The translations under genes and the position numbers were made by a program. 46,458 nucleotides of DNA, taken from contig NZ_MUHX01000020.1 of NCBI RefSeq assembly GCF_002007215.1, forward strand, positions 1-46,458, in the 5' to 3' direction. Under the pieces are notes generated by a model, which searched no databases, was not told the origin of the DNA, and was given only the letters and a program-made list of their open reading frames with translations. This DNA is from Pyramidobacter sp. C12-8. GTDB lineage: Bacteria; Synergistota; Synergistia; Synergistales; Dethiosulfovibrionaceae. This document shows, piece after piece, positions 36,601-44,430 of the stretch (its first letter is position 1; each line of letters opens with the position of its first letter).

Positions 36601-37163
36601 CGTCCTTCGCTCACTTTCCTCCGGTGCCGTTCCGTTTCGAAAGCGCGCTCGCGGGCGACACGCCGCGCCGCAAACGAACGGACAGCCTGCTCGCGCGCCC
36701 GCTCCGCCTGTTTCAGGCTGCGCCGCAGCCGGCGGATCAGATGATCCGCCGAACGCAGTTCCATCACGCCGTTGATATATTCCCACAGCGAGCGCACCAG
36801 TTCTTCGATCTGGAGCGAAGCGCTCTCCTCCTGAGGCGAGGTGAGCAGCGAAGTATAGCGCGGCAGCAGGCCGTGCCGCATGCCGGCGTCCGCACGGTAA
36901 AACTGCGGACACTCCACGCCGGAACGGATTTCCTTTTTCGATTCGACGGCGATCGGGGAAAAACTGAGCCGGAACAGCTCGGCGCTCTGCGGCCCGCTGT
37001 AAATGTTCAGCATCGCCAGAGCGGAAGCGGTCCGCGTTGTCAGTTCGGCCAGCCGCCGTTTCTGTTCGAGACTCCGGGCGCCGAGGCGCTCCCGGCTGAC
37101 GATCAGCCGACGGATGCGCTGGCGCAGCCTCTCCGGCAAAGAGCGGACGTCTTCTCCGCTCAT
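36597..37163 (-). CDS. V-type ATPase subunit D-like protein
   Basis: 188 aa, mostly helical: basic N-terminal coil (residues 8-50), a central less regular region (about 55-105), and a long C-terminal coil with many Arg (130-188). This is the layout of the V/A-ATPase rotor shaft D. Sequence similarity is weak, and the call leans on position: it directly follows the B-like gene, as D does in known operons. The ATG overlaps the B-like stop (ATGA). Would form the central stalk with F. Confidence 0.7.
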   Translation of the reverse strand: MSGEDVRSLPERLRQRIRRLIVSRERLGARSLEQKRRLAELTTRTASALAMLNIYSGPQSAELFRLSFSPIAVESKKEIRSGVECPQFYRADAGMRHGLLPRYTSLLTSPQEESASLQIEELVRSLWEYINGVMELRSADHLIRRLRRSLKQAERAREQAVRSFAARRVARERAFETERHRRKVSEGR

Positions 37164-38371
37164 CGTGACGCCTCCCCGCCGTCATTGCGGCCGTATTCCC
37201 GCAGCAACGACAGCGGCACACGGCTGATGCGGCTTTCCGGCATCAGGGCAAGGATCCGCCAGATCCGCTGCGGCGAAGCGTCGGCGTGCGGTTCCAGATC
37301 GCTCAGGAACTCGTGCAGGGCGCGGTCGAACGCCCGCTCCTCCTCGCTGAGCGGATATTCGTCCATGCGCCGGCGTTTCAATTCCGCTCTCAGTTCCTTG
37401 CACTGGCGGCGCAGCAGGCAGGCGAACTCGACCGAACGGTCCATCCCCCGCGGGAGCTGGGGCATGTAACCGTTCAGCGACAGCGCGCCGTCGCCGCGCA
37501 GGGGCAAAACGCCGTCGAAAAGATCGCGCAGCGCCAGCAGCTCCGAAGGCAGTCCCGCCACTTTACGTTCCGAGAGCAGCATCGCCACGGTGATGCGTCC
37601 CTTGTGGCCGTACAGCAGCTGCATGTGAGTGCTCAACGCGTTTCTGAAACCGTTCAGAGCTCCGGCGCGGCTGCGGTAATAACCTCGCAGCGCCAGATCT
37701 TCCTGATAGAAGCGCGCCCACGATTCGAGGTCGAGCACCATCAGGAACACGTCGCGCCCTTCGTCGGCGCGGCCGATCGCCGCTTCCCAGCCCAGGCGCA
37801 GCGGCGTCATGCTCTGATAGAGCTGGTCGCGGCTGTCGGAAACAAACAGCCCTTCGTCTTCCAGCCCATAATGATCCCAGATACGGCGGATTTCCTCCGC
37901 CTCGTTTTTCGACGTGTCGAGCGAGATCAGGCACGGCCACTGATGATCCGAAAGCGCGCCGTGCAGCAGCGCGGAAAAGAATCCCAGCGAGCGATAGAGC
38001 GACACTCCGGCCACAAAGATCGAATGACCGTGCTGCAAGGGAAAAAGAGCGTCCACCGGCGCGATCCCCGTCTTGAAGACCGAGCGGCGCGTCAGCCGCG
38101 AAGCGGCCAGCGGCGGCTCGACCGGCAGTTCCAGTTCGTTGCTGCCCAGCCAGACCTGCAGCGAATCACGACAGAGAGAATGCTCGCCGTCGCAGATACG
38201 CACATGACAGCGGTCGTTTTGGACTTCGACGACGCGCCCCACGAAACTGTCGCCGGAATCGTCCCGGATCGTCACCAGATCGTTCAGCGACGCGCCGGCG
38301 AGGCGCTCGACCCAAAGCGACGAAGCAGAGAGAAAACTGACGTTGTTCGAACCGCGGCGAAGCAGTTTCAT
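37160..38371 (-). CDS. V-type ATPase subunit B-like protein, degenerate
   Basis: 403 aa against about 460 in normal B. A beta-barrel start (residues about 5-75) and the entry motif KTGIAPVDALFPLQHG (100-115) match B. The loop after it reads AGVSLYRSLG, with no P-loop Gly/Lys pattern. The segment VLDLESWARFYQEDLALRGYY (residues about 210-230) corresponds to the usual DMTNYCEALREI region, but the GRRGYPGYMY part is eroded. ATG at 38371 overlaps the A-like stop (ATGA), with GGAGGAA upstream. Normal B already has a non-catalytic site; the loss of surrounding motifs is what is unusual. Confidence 0.8.
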   Translation of the reverse strand: MKLLRRGSNNVSFLSASSLWVERLAGASLNDLVTIRDDSGDSFVGRVVEVQNDRCHVRICDGEHSLCRDSLQVWLGSNELELPVEPPLAASRLTRRSVFKTGIAPVDALFPLQHGHSIFVAGVSLYRSLGFFSALLHGALSDHQWPCLISLDTSKNEAEEIRRIWDHYGLEDEGLFVSDSRDQLYQSMTPLRLGWEAAIGRADEGRDVFLMVLDLESWARFYQEDLALRGYYRSRAGALNGFRNALSTHMQLLYGHKGRITVAMLLSERKVAGLPSELLALRDLFDGVLPLRGDGALSLNGYMPQLPRGMDRSVEFACLLRRQCKELRAELKRRRMDEYPLSEEERAFDRALHEFLSDLEPHADASPQRIWRILALMPESRISRVPLSLLREYGRNDGGEASR

Positions 38372-39690
38372 GGCCGTTCCTCCTCCTGCGCGCGCAGCCA
38401 GTCGATAAAGCTGCGGCGGCGCACATCGGGCCATTCGCGAAAGTTCAGCTGCAGTTCGGCGCGAATCTTCAGCACCGACGCCAGCAACGCCGGACCGGCC
38501 CGGGACGCCAGTCTCAGAAGCGTCTCACCGTCGGCATCGCTCCACTGCACGTGATTCTCCGGCTCCATCGCAAAGCCGAGCGGAGAATACTCCACGAAGA
38601 GCTCCCCGAAAAGTCCTGTCAGCGCTTCCAGCGCGTGACGAATGTCCTCGTCGCATTCCTCGGTCAGGCGGCACAGTTGCCGCCAACAGCGGCCGGCGGG
38701 CGACAGATCACCCCAGGAGTCCGCCGACGGTACCAGATTCTCCGAAAACTCTTCAAGGATGATGCCTGTGCGCATAAAACGCGGCAAACGCCCCATATAG
38801 GGATGCTCCGCAAGCGGTGAAAAGCCCTCTTCATAGCGCCAGCCGACGATCAGCGACGTGGAGCGACCGTCTCCATCGGGCCGCGACTTGAGGTCCAGCA
38901 GATCGCCCAACTGACGCCGGGCCGTATAAGGATAACCGTCGGGGAGCAGCGGCTCGCCCGAACTTTCGCCGTATTCACGCGCCGATTCCAGCCAGTAATG
39001 CAGATCGTCGATCAGGACCAGCCGTCGCCGGATGGCGTGAGGACGCCCCGTCAGATACGTGAGTGCCCGCGGCACCAGAGTCTTTATCGCCGGCACGTTC
39101 CACGGCGGCGTCCAGAGGATCGTGCAGCTCTCCGCACTGCCAGCCATCTGCACGGCGCGGCAGTAACGATACAGTTCGTGGTAACCGCCTTGGCAGAAAA
39201 TATACAGAAAATCCGCCCGCTGCGCCGCGGCGACCTGGCTGAACAACAAAGCGAAACCGCCCGGCGGTGTGCCCAGCAGCGCCACGCCCTCGCCGTCGTG
39301 CAGGTTCATGAATTCGCCCAGCGTTTTCAGCCCCCAGAAACTGCCGCCAGCCGTCTGCTGAGGAACCGCGGAAAAGTTGAGATTGCCCATCGACACGTCG
39401 CCGATCTTTATGATCTGCCGTCCCAGCGGATCGATCACGGCGCCCGGCTCCGCGCGGGCAAGGCGTTCTTCCAGCGTCTCGCCGCTCAGGCGCAGCAACT
39501 CGCCCGGCCGGATCTTTTCCGGAAGATCCAGCGGCAGGATGCGCACGGTCCGTCCGTCATGACTCTGCACCTGCCCATACCACGAGTTGTCTTCGGTGCA
39601 GGCGAATTCGCCCAGCACGACCGGAAATCCGGCTTCGATGCAAACGCTTTCGGCGCAAACCGACTGAACCGGCGCAGAATGCCCCTTTAT
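38368..39690 (-). CDS. V-type ATPase subunit A-like protein without catalytic motifs, AUA start proposed
   Basis: 440 aa from the proposed AUA at 39690 (a GTG at 39618 would give 416); normal A is about 580. N-terminal barrel (IKGHSAPV, then VLGEFACTE and IRPGELLRLSGE), then a jump to GLKTLGEFMNLHDGEGVALL; the large A-specific bulge is missing. The P-loop position reads GTPPGGFA instead of GPFGxGKT, near residue 142, with no Lys or Thr. The GERGNE glutamate motif reads QGGYHEL. LIDDLHYWLESAREYGESSG and LPDGYPYTARRQL still align to the region after Walker B, proving kinship. ATP hydrolysis looks impossible. See findings for the start. Confidence 0.82.
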   Translation of the reverse strand: MKGHSAPVQSVCAESVCIEAGFPVVLGEFACTEDNSWYGQVQSHDGRTVRILPLDLPEKIRPGELLRLSGETLEERLARAEPGAVIDPLGRQIIKIGDVSMGNLNFSAVPQQTAGGSFWGLKTLGEFMNLHDGEGVALLGTPPGGFALLFSQVAAAQRADFLYIFCQGGYHELYRYCRAVQMAGSAESCTILWTPPWNVPAIKTLVPRALTYLTGRPHAIRRRLVLIDDLHYWLESAREYGESSGEPLLPDGYPYTARRQLGDLLDLKSRPDGDGRSTSLIVGWRYEEGFSPLAEHPYMGRLPRFMRTGIILEEFSENLVPSADSWGDLSPAGRCWRQLCRLTEECDEDIRHALEALTGLFGELFVEYSPLGFAMEPENHVQWSDADGETLLRLASRAGPALLASVLKIRAELQLNFREWPDVRRRSFIDWLRAQEEERP

Positions 39691-39947
39691 TTCAACTCGC
39701 CTCCTTCCACCGCAGGCAAGGGGATCCAGTAAGGATCGACCGACTCCTGAAAATATTTTTTTTCCAACGAAGAAAAGCTCTTCACGAGCGTTTCCTCGTA
39801 TAAGACGGCCTCCGCTCCGGAGGCGAGTCCGGCTTCTTTCAGTTCCTGAAATCCGACCCGAGCGGGAACGATTTTTTCCATACAGCCCAGCACCGACCAG
39901 AGACGGAGAAACGACGCCGAACCGATCAAAAGCGCATGATTTTTCAT
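39687..39947 (-). CDS. V-type ATPase subunit F-like protein
   Basis: 86 aa, slightly below the usual 100. It begins with a hydrophobic strand (HALLIGSASFLRLWSVLG), as F does with its Rossmann-like first strand, and has an ETLVKSFSSLEKKYF segment. Assignment rests on size, fold pattern and position between C and A. GGGGGAG lies just upstream of the ATG. Rotor subunit binding D by family. Confidence 0.65.
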   Translation of the reverse strand: MKNHALLIGSASFLRLWSVLGCMEKIVPARVGFQELKEAGLASGAEAVLYEETLVKSFSSLEKKYFQESVDPYWIPLPAVEGGELK

Positions 39948-39955
39948 GTCTCCCC

Positions 39956-41029
39956 CTAACGGCCGACGAGCAGCACGCTCTGCAGCGCCGCGCGGTCCAA
40001 GCCGCTCTGCAGTCCGGAAACGACGGTCATCAGATCGCGCCACTCGCAGAATAAGCGCGCCCGATAGGATATGATCACCGATACGCCGAGCGGGTCTTCA
40101 CGGCGCAGCGTCATCTGCCAGAGCAGATACTGCCGTTCCAACTCGAACAGCGAACGTTCGTCGGGTTCCGCGCCGCGGGAACGCCAGAACGTGCCGCGCA
40201 GCAGCGCTTTATAGCTCTTTGCGAAGAGCAGACGCTCCAGCGGCAACGAACCGCCTTCGAGAAAACGCGCCGGTTCGTCCGGCGCGCCGGAGCCGTAATG
40301 GACACTCAGCCAGACGCGCAGATTCCACAAGTCGATCAGATAGCCGAGACATTGCGAGACAACCATCCCATTCGCGCCGCGGCACCGTTTCAGCACGCCG
40401 CCGGCCCAGTCAAAAGAGCTCTTCATGTAGGACCACTCGGCTTCCCAGAGCCGTCCCGACTCGTCAAGCAGTTTCACTGCCGTGCTGAGCGCATTGGACA
40501 GCTCCGTCGGATCGTAGCGGCACAGTTCGTCGATCTGTTCCCGGTCGCCGCCGGCGCCGGCCAGCTGCCGCCAGAATTCCGGGCTCAGTTCGCCGCAGCC
40601 GGGCATAGCCGGCTCGTAATCGTTCCGCCCCGATTGGAGCGCGCGCAAAAAGAGCTGGCCGTTTTCCAGATCCGACTGGATCGAAAGCACCGACGTGAGC
40701 AAGCGCACCGTGCCTTTGCCCCAACTTTTCAGTTCGCCGAAACGCTGTCGGGCGGAAGCGGAGATCAGGCTCTCCAGTTTCAGCGCCAGCGGCATGTCCG
40801 AGAGCATGAAGTCCCGGCGGTACAGCGGGCCGTAAACCGTATCGAGCAAATATCGTTCCACGCCTTGCAAATCCGCACACGCAAGTTCGGCAAAAACCTG
40901 AGTCGGGAGGAAATCCCGCGTGCGGGCGCGCAGACGCCCGTTCACGTATTCGTAATTAGCCTCTTCCCTGACGGTGGACGACAAGCTCGCAGCGGTATTG
41001 CTCCCAGCGGGTCTGAAAGGTGCAGTCAA
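39956..41029 (-). CDS. V-type ATPase subunit C-like protein (AC39 family)
   Basis: 357 aa from TTG 41029. The family motif YEYVNGRLRART and DTVYGPLYRRDF are followed by long helices and a C-terminal ENxxRxW-like stretch (LFCEWRDLMTVVSG). C couples the central stalk to the membrane ring. TTG 41029 has GGGAGG 8 nt upstream but overlaps the E-like gene by 74 nt; GTG 40945 would cut the YxYxN motif and is less likely. A TTG at 40984 is another option. Confidence 0.8.
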   Translation of the reverse strand: MTAPFRPAGSNTAASLSSTVREEANYEYVNGRLRARTRDFLPTQVFAELACADLQGVERYLLDTVYGPLYRRDFMLSDMPLALKLESLISASARQRFGELKSWGKGTVRLLTSVLSIQSDLENGQLFLRALQSGRNDYEPAMPGCGELSPEFWRQLAGAGGDREQIDELCRYDPTELSNALSTAVKLLDESGRLWEAEWSYMKSSFDWAGGVLKRCRGANGMVVSQCLGYLIDLWNLRVWLSVHYGSGAPDEPARFLEGGSLPLERLLFAKSYKALLRGTFWRSRGAEPDERSLFELERQYLLWQMTLRREDPLGVSVIISYRARLFCEWRDLMTVVSGLQSGLDRAALQSVLLVGR

Positions 41030-41528
41030 AGAGCGCGCCTCCCTCCTCGATCAGGATAAAGCCGCCCCAGCGCCCGGGATCTTTTTCTTCCACGTTGAAT
41101 CCCGCGGCACGAAGCAGTCCGGCTTCGCGCGGCCCGGCGCGAAACGTTCCCGCGCCGGAAAATCCGGCGCGACGGCATTGCTCCGCCATTCTCGCCAGGA
41201 ACGCGCCGTAGCTCTCGCTGCTTCGAAAAAGTTCGATTCTCCGCCGCAGTTCCCGTTCGAGCCGCCGCAGATGCTGCGCTTCGAGCTCTTTCTGCACGCT
41301 GCTCTCCAGCGCGCGCACCAGACGGCGACGGCGCATGCTCAAGCGCTCCAGCGCCTCTTCGCAGGCGGCGGTGCATTCCTTCACAGCGGCGGCCGCCTCG
41401 TCACGGCAGGCGGCGATCAGCCCGCCCATGCGGCTGTCCGCGGACGCCCGCATCGCCTCGTGCTGCGCCGCAAGTTCCGCCTCCATGGCGCGCAGAAACG
41501 CCGGAGGCAGAAGTTCCTCGCCCGTCAA
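40956..41528 (-). CDS. V-type ATPase subunit E-like protein
   Basis: 190 aa. A long amphipathic helix (about 10-105) rich in Ala, Glu and Arg is followed by a mixed globular end with GGFILIEEGGALFDCTFQTR, matching the E subunit C-terminal fold. E and G form the peripheral stalk. The TTG start is supported by AGGAG 7 nt upstream, 10 nt after the K-like stop. Confidence 0.8.
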   Translation of the reverse strand: MTGEELLPPAFLRAMEAELAAQHEAMRASADSRMGGLIAACRDEAAAAVKECTAACEEALERLSMRRRRLVRALESSVQKELEAQHLRRLERELRRRIELFRSSESYGAFLARMAEQCRRAGFSGAGTFRAGPREAGLLRAAGFNVEEKDPGRWGGFILIEEGGALFDCTFQTRWEQYRCELVVHRQGRG

Positions 41529-41538
41529 CGGAAAACTC

Positions 41539-41757
41539 CTAGGCGAACTGCAAGATCAGCATGATGGCCACGACGAAACCGAGAATGACCATCGTCTCCG
41601 GGATCGCTTCGAGAATGATCATCGTGCCGGCCGTTTCCGGTTTTTCCGCCACGCTGCCGGCCGCCACGCTGCCGATCCTGGCCTGGGCGAAAGCGGTCGC
41701 AAGCGCGGGGATCCCCACGGCCAGCGCTGCCGCCAATGCTACGAGTCCTTTTTCCAC
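41539..41757 (-). CDS. V-type ATPase subunit K-like proteolipid, single hairpin
   Basis: 72 aa, two membrane helices (about 5-32 and 47-70). The ion-binding carboxylate is Glu54 in AIPETMVILG; Gln25 on the first helix faces it in similar rings. Q plus E-T is a partial fit to known Na+ sites, but specificity is not settled. The short one-hairpin form differs from 4-helix eukaryotic and Enterococcus K. The GTG start has AGGAGG 8 nt upstream and lies inside the end of the I-like gene (19-nt overlap). Confidence 0.9.
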   Translation of the reverse strand: MEKGLVALAAALAVGIPALATAFAQARIGSVAAGSVAEKPETAGTMIILEAIPETMVILGFVVAIMLILQFA

Positions 41758-43634
41758 GATAGTTTCCTCCTGTATATAAAAGGATGATAATCTTTTCCCT
41801 GAGCAGCGTAAAAATTGCCCATGAACTCCACATAATGAAGACGCGCCGCGTGCAGCCCCGACTCGGCGAACGCCAACACGAAATTGAGCAGATGGATCGC
41901 CAGCGCGACGAAAAGTCCCAGCGCCGAAACGCCGAGAACGTCCACGAACTTCGAAGCGGCCACCGCAAGGATAGCCGACGACAGGCCGATGGCGCCGATG
42001 CGCACATAACTGAGGATGTGCCCGAAAGAACTCATCGCTTCGATCAGTCCGCCGATGCCGCCCCCGGCCGTCAGCAGCACCAAGCCGACGACGAGCGCCG
42101 CGATGCCGCCCGGAAAAGCTTGCGGCGGCAAAAGCCGGCGCACGGACATGAGCGCCGCCACCATAGCCAGGATCACCAGCATGGCGCCCAGCTTTTCCAT
42201 GGCGTGCTTTTTATGGCGAGCTTTCAGACCGTGGATCAGCCCCACCGCCAGACCGAGCAGCACGTGCCCCAGCCCGAGGGCCACCGAAAACATCAGCACC
42301 GGCATGACGGCCTGAGAACGTTCCACCCAGAGCGGTTCCACGTGGAACATCCGGTGCGCGAAATCGCCGAAGAACTCGCCGAAGGCGGCGCCCCAGAGAA
42401 TGCTCCAAACGCACATGGTCATGAGAACGAAAGCCACGTCGCGCACCGCTTCGCTTTTGGCGCGGCGGCGCACGAGACACGTCAGGATCATCATGACCAG
42501 TCCGTAGCCGGCGTCGCCGATGATGCAGCCTGCGAAAAACGGGAAAAACACGCCGATCAGGCTGGTGGGATCCGCCGTGCCATAAGCCGGCGGCTGCACG
42601 AGTTTGAGAAACACCGCGAAGGGCGCAAAGAATGCGCCGTGGCGGAGAGCGGTCGGCACCTGTCCATATTCGTCGGGTTCCGGTTCGCGGCTGTGAAGCG
42701 CGACGCGCCCGGCAAATTTTTCTTCCAAACGGACACGGAAATCTTCCAGACCACGCTGCGGCATCCAGCCTTCGATCAGCAGCACGCCGCCGAGGCGGTC
42801 GCAGCGGCTGAAGACCTGATACTGGTCGACCTTGCGATCGATCAGCAAAAAAAACGCCTTCTGCCGAGGACCCCACTGCTTTCTCATGGCGACAAGTGCA
42901 GACTGCTCCGCCTTGAGAAGGGACTGGATCTCCGACAGACGGCGTTTCATCAGTTCCATGCTTTCAGCATAATTTTTTCCGGCATATTGAGGCGGCGGCG
43001 TCCACAACGCAGCGCCGATGTCATGCAGGATTTCCGTCACAGCGGAAATCCGAGCCGCCGGCACCGAAAGCTCGACCAGCAGCTGATCCTCTTTGGCGGT
43101 ATCGTGCACGTGAAACAGCGTTTTCTCGCCGTCAGCACACTGGCGTTCGATCTGTCTCAGCGCCAGCGGCCAAAGGTCTTTCGCTACCCACCAGAGCAGA
43201 CAGCGACGTCCCAAAGAATCCTTAAAAGCGAGCGTTCCCAGCTGCGCAAGAATACGTTCCAGCAGTTTTTTCTCATCAGTAAGACGGTCATGCCCTTTCA
43301 TGATGCAGGCTAGCTCCGCCTGAAATTTTTCTACGCTTTTTTCCAGCTCGGGAACGGTGAGAGCGAAGGATTCGGACAGGATCCGCTCCACCTCGGCGTC
43401 GGCCGCAGCAGGAACGCTTTCCGCCGAAGCGGGAACGGCAATTCCCTCCAACGTTTCCACCACGGCGCGCAGCTTCTCGCGCAGCACCAAGAGCCGATCT
43501 GCCAGATCGACGTTGTGCTGTTCTTCAGAAGGCAGGATCAGATGGACGCGCCCGTCGGCCTGCAAGAAGTCGATCAGCTCCATCCCCAGAGATTCGGGGA
43601 GCGCCAACGACAGCCGGCACATTTTTTCGATCAT
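41739..43634 (-). CDS. V-type ATPase subunit I-like (membrane a-type subunit)
   Basis: 631 aa. The N-terminal half is cytoplasmic and helical; the C-terminal half has about eight membrane segments. The essential ion-path arginine is present (LSYVRIGAIGL, Arg545). FFPFFAGCIIGDAGYGL and ESGLHAARLHYVEFMGNFY are family hallmarks. This subunit forms the ion half-channels against the K ring. Nothing looks degenerate, in contrast with the A- and B-like subunits. ATG overlaps the G-like stop (ATGA). Confidence 0.95.
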   Translation of the reverse strand: MIEKMCRLSLALPESLGMELIDFLQADGRVHLILPSEEQHNVDLADRLLVLREKLRAVVETLEGIAVPASAESVPAAADAEVERILSESFALTVPELEKSVEKFQAELACIMKGHDRLTDEKKLLERILAQLGTLAFKDSLGRRCLLWWVAKDLWPLALRQIERQCADGEKTLFHVHDTAKEDQLLVELSVPAARISAVTEILHDIGAALWTPPPQYAGKNYAESMELMKRRLSEIQSLLKAEQSALVAMRKQWGPRQKAFFLLIDRKVDQYQVFSRCDRLGGVLLIEGWMPQRGLEDFRVRLEEKFAGRVALHSREPEPDEYGQVPTALRHGAFFAPFAVFLKLVQPPAYGTADPTSLIGVFFPFFAGCIIGDAGYGLVMMILTCLVRRRAKSEAVRDVAFVLMTMCVWSILWGAAFGEFFGDFAHRMFHVEPLWVERSQAVMPVLMFSVALGLGHVLLGLAVGLIHGLKARHKKHAMEKLGAMLVILAMVAALMSVRRLLPPQAFPGGIAALVVGLVLLTAGGGIGGLIEAMSSFGHILSYVRIGAIGLSSAILAVAASKFVDVLGVSALGLFVALAIHLLNFVLAFAESGLHAARLHYVEFMGNFYAAQGKDYHPFIYRRKLSWKKDS

Positions 43635-43966
43635 CGGCGCGCTTCCTCCTCTCCGTTCATTGCCGCCCAGGCGCGGTCCAGTTCCGCATCCATCGGCGCG
43701 CAGGCGGCTTCGACGCGGCGGCGCTCCGCTTCCTCGCGCATCCGTTCGAGAAGCAGCTGAGTCTCGCGCTCATAAGCGGCAACTCTGGCCTTCTGCATCT
43801 CGTCGCAGCGTTTCAGCGTGTTCTCCACCATCAACCGCGCCCGCCGTTCCGTCTCGTCGACGCGAGCTTCGAGCTCCCGTTCCAGGTTGAGCGTCTGCGT
43901 CCGCTGAGACGCAACGAGTTGGCGCAACCGCTCTTTCCAGCGCGATTCGCTTTCCTTCGGCGTCAT
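43631..43966 (-). CDS. V-type ATPase subunit G/H-like coiled-coil protein
   Basis: 111 aa, almost entirely charged helix (Glu/Arg/Ala heptads from about 10 to 95), the expected form of the peripheral-stalk partner of E. ATG at 43966 overlaps the CBS-protein stop (ATGA). The call rests on fold type and its place directly before the I gene. Sequence alone is not diagnostic. Confidence 0.65.
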   Translation of the reverse strand: MTPKESESRWKERLRQLVASQRTQTLNLERELEARVDETERRARLMVENTLKRCDEMQKARVAAYERETQLLLERMREEAERRRVEAACAPMDAELDRAWAAMNGEEEARR

Positions 43967-44430
43967 GAGGCGCCTCTGGAATTCATCAGATACTCGCACA
44001 GATCGCCCCGGTCGATGATCCCGACGAGAAGCCGCCCGTCGAGGACGGGCAGGCGCTTGACTCTGAGCCGCAGCATCAGGTCGGCCACGTTCATGATGTT
44101 CGCCGTCGTCTTCACGGACTGACAGTTTATCTGCATATAGTCGCGCACCGTGCCGGCGCGGACCTGCGAGAATTTTTTCGTCAGCAGTTCGTGCTCGCCG
44201 TAGAGGAAGGAATCCTGCGCAAGGATCTCCAGATACGACGGCAACACGGAACGGAGGATGTCCGATTCCGAAAGGAAACCCACCAGACGCCACCGCTCGT
44301 CCACGACCGGAACGCCGCTCAGGCTGTGACTGTGCAGCACGTGCATGGCGTCTTCGACGGTGTCTTCGGCCATCACCGCGGTCAGATCGCGCTTCATCAG
44401 CTGCTCGGCGGTCACCATTTCGTTACTCAT
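43963..44430 (-). CDS. Tandem CBS-domain protein
   Basis: 155 aa. CBS1 (about 8-66: DTVEDAMHVLHSHSLSGVPV, then LVGFLSESDILR) and CBS2 (about 95-150: VADLMLRLRVKRLPVLDG, then LVGIIDRGDL). Such pairs bind adenosine nucleotides and often regulate transporters. It overlaps the glycosyltransferase gene by 8 nt and the G-like gene by 4 nt, so it is made with the V-ATPase-like complex; a regulatory role is inference. Confidence 0.88.
   Translation of the reverse strand: MSNEMVTAEQLMKRDLTAVMAEDTVEDAMHVLHSHSLSGVPVVDERWRLVGFLSESDILRSVLPSYLEILAQDSFLYGEHELLTKKFSQVRAGTVRDYMQINCQSVKTTANIMNVADLMLRLRVKRLPVLDGRLLVGIIDRGDLCEYLMNSRGAS

Noticed and set aside
36597-39690. A- and B-like genes as pseudogenes
   Set aside because: Frames are uninterrupted, overlaps with neighbours are precise, ribosome sites remain and the fold-defining segments align, so selection appears to maintain them.
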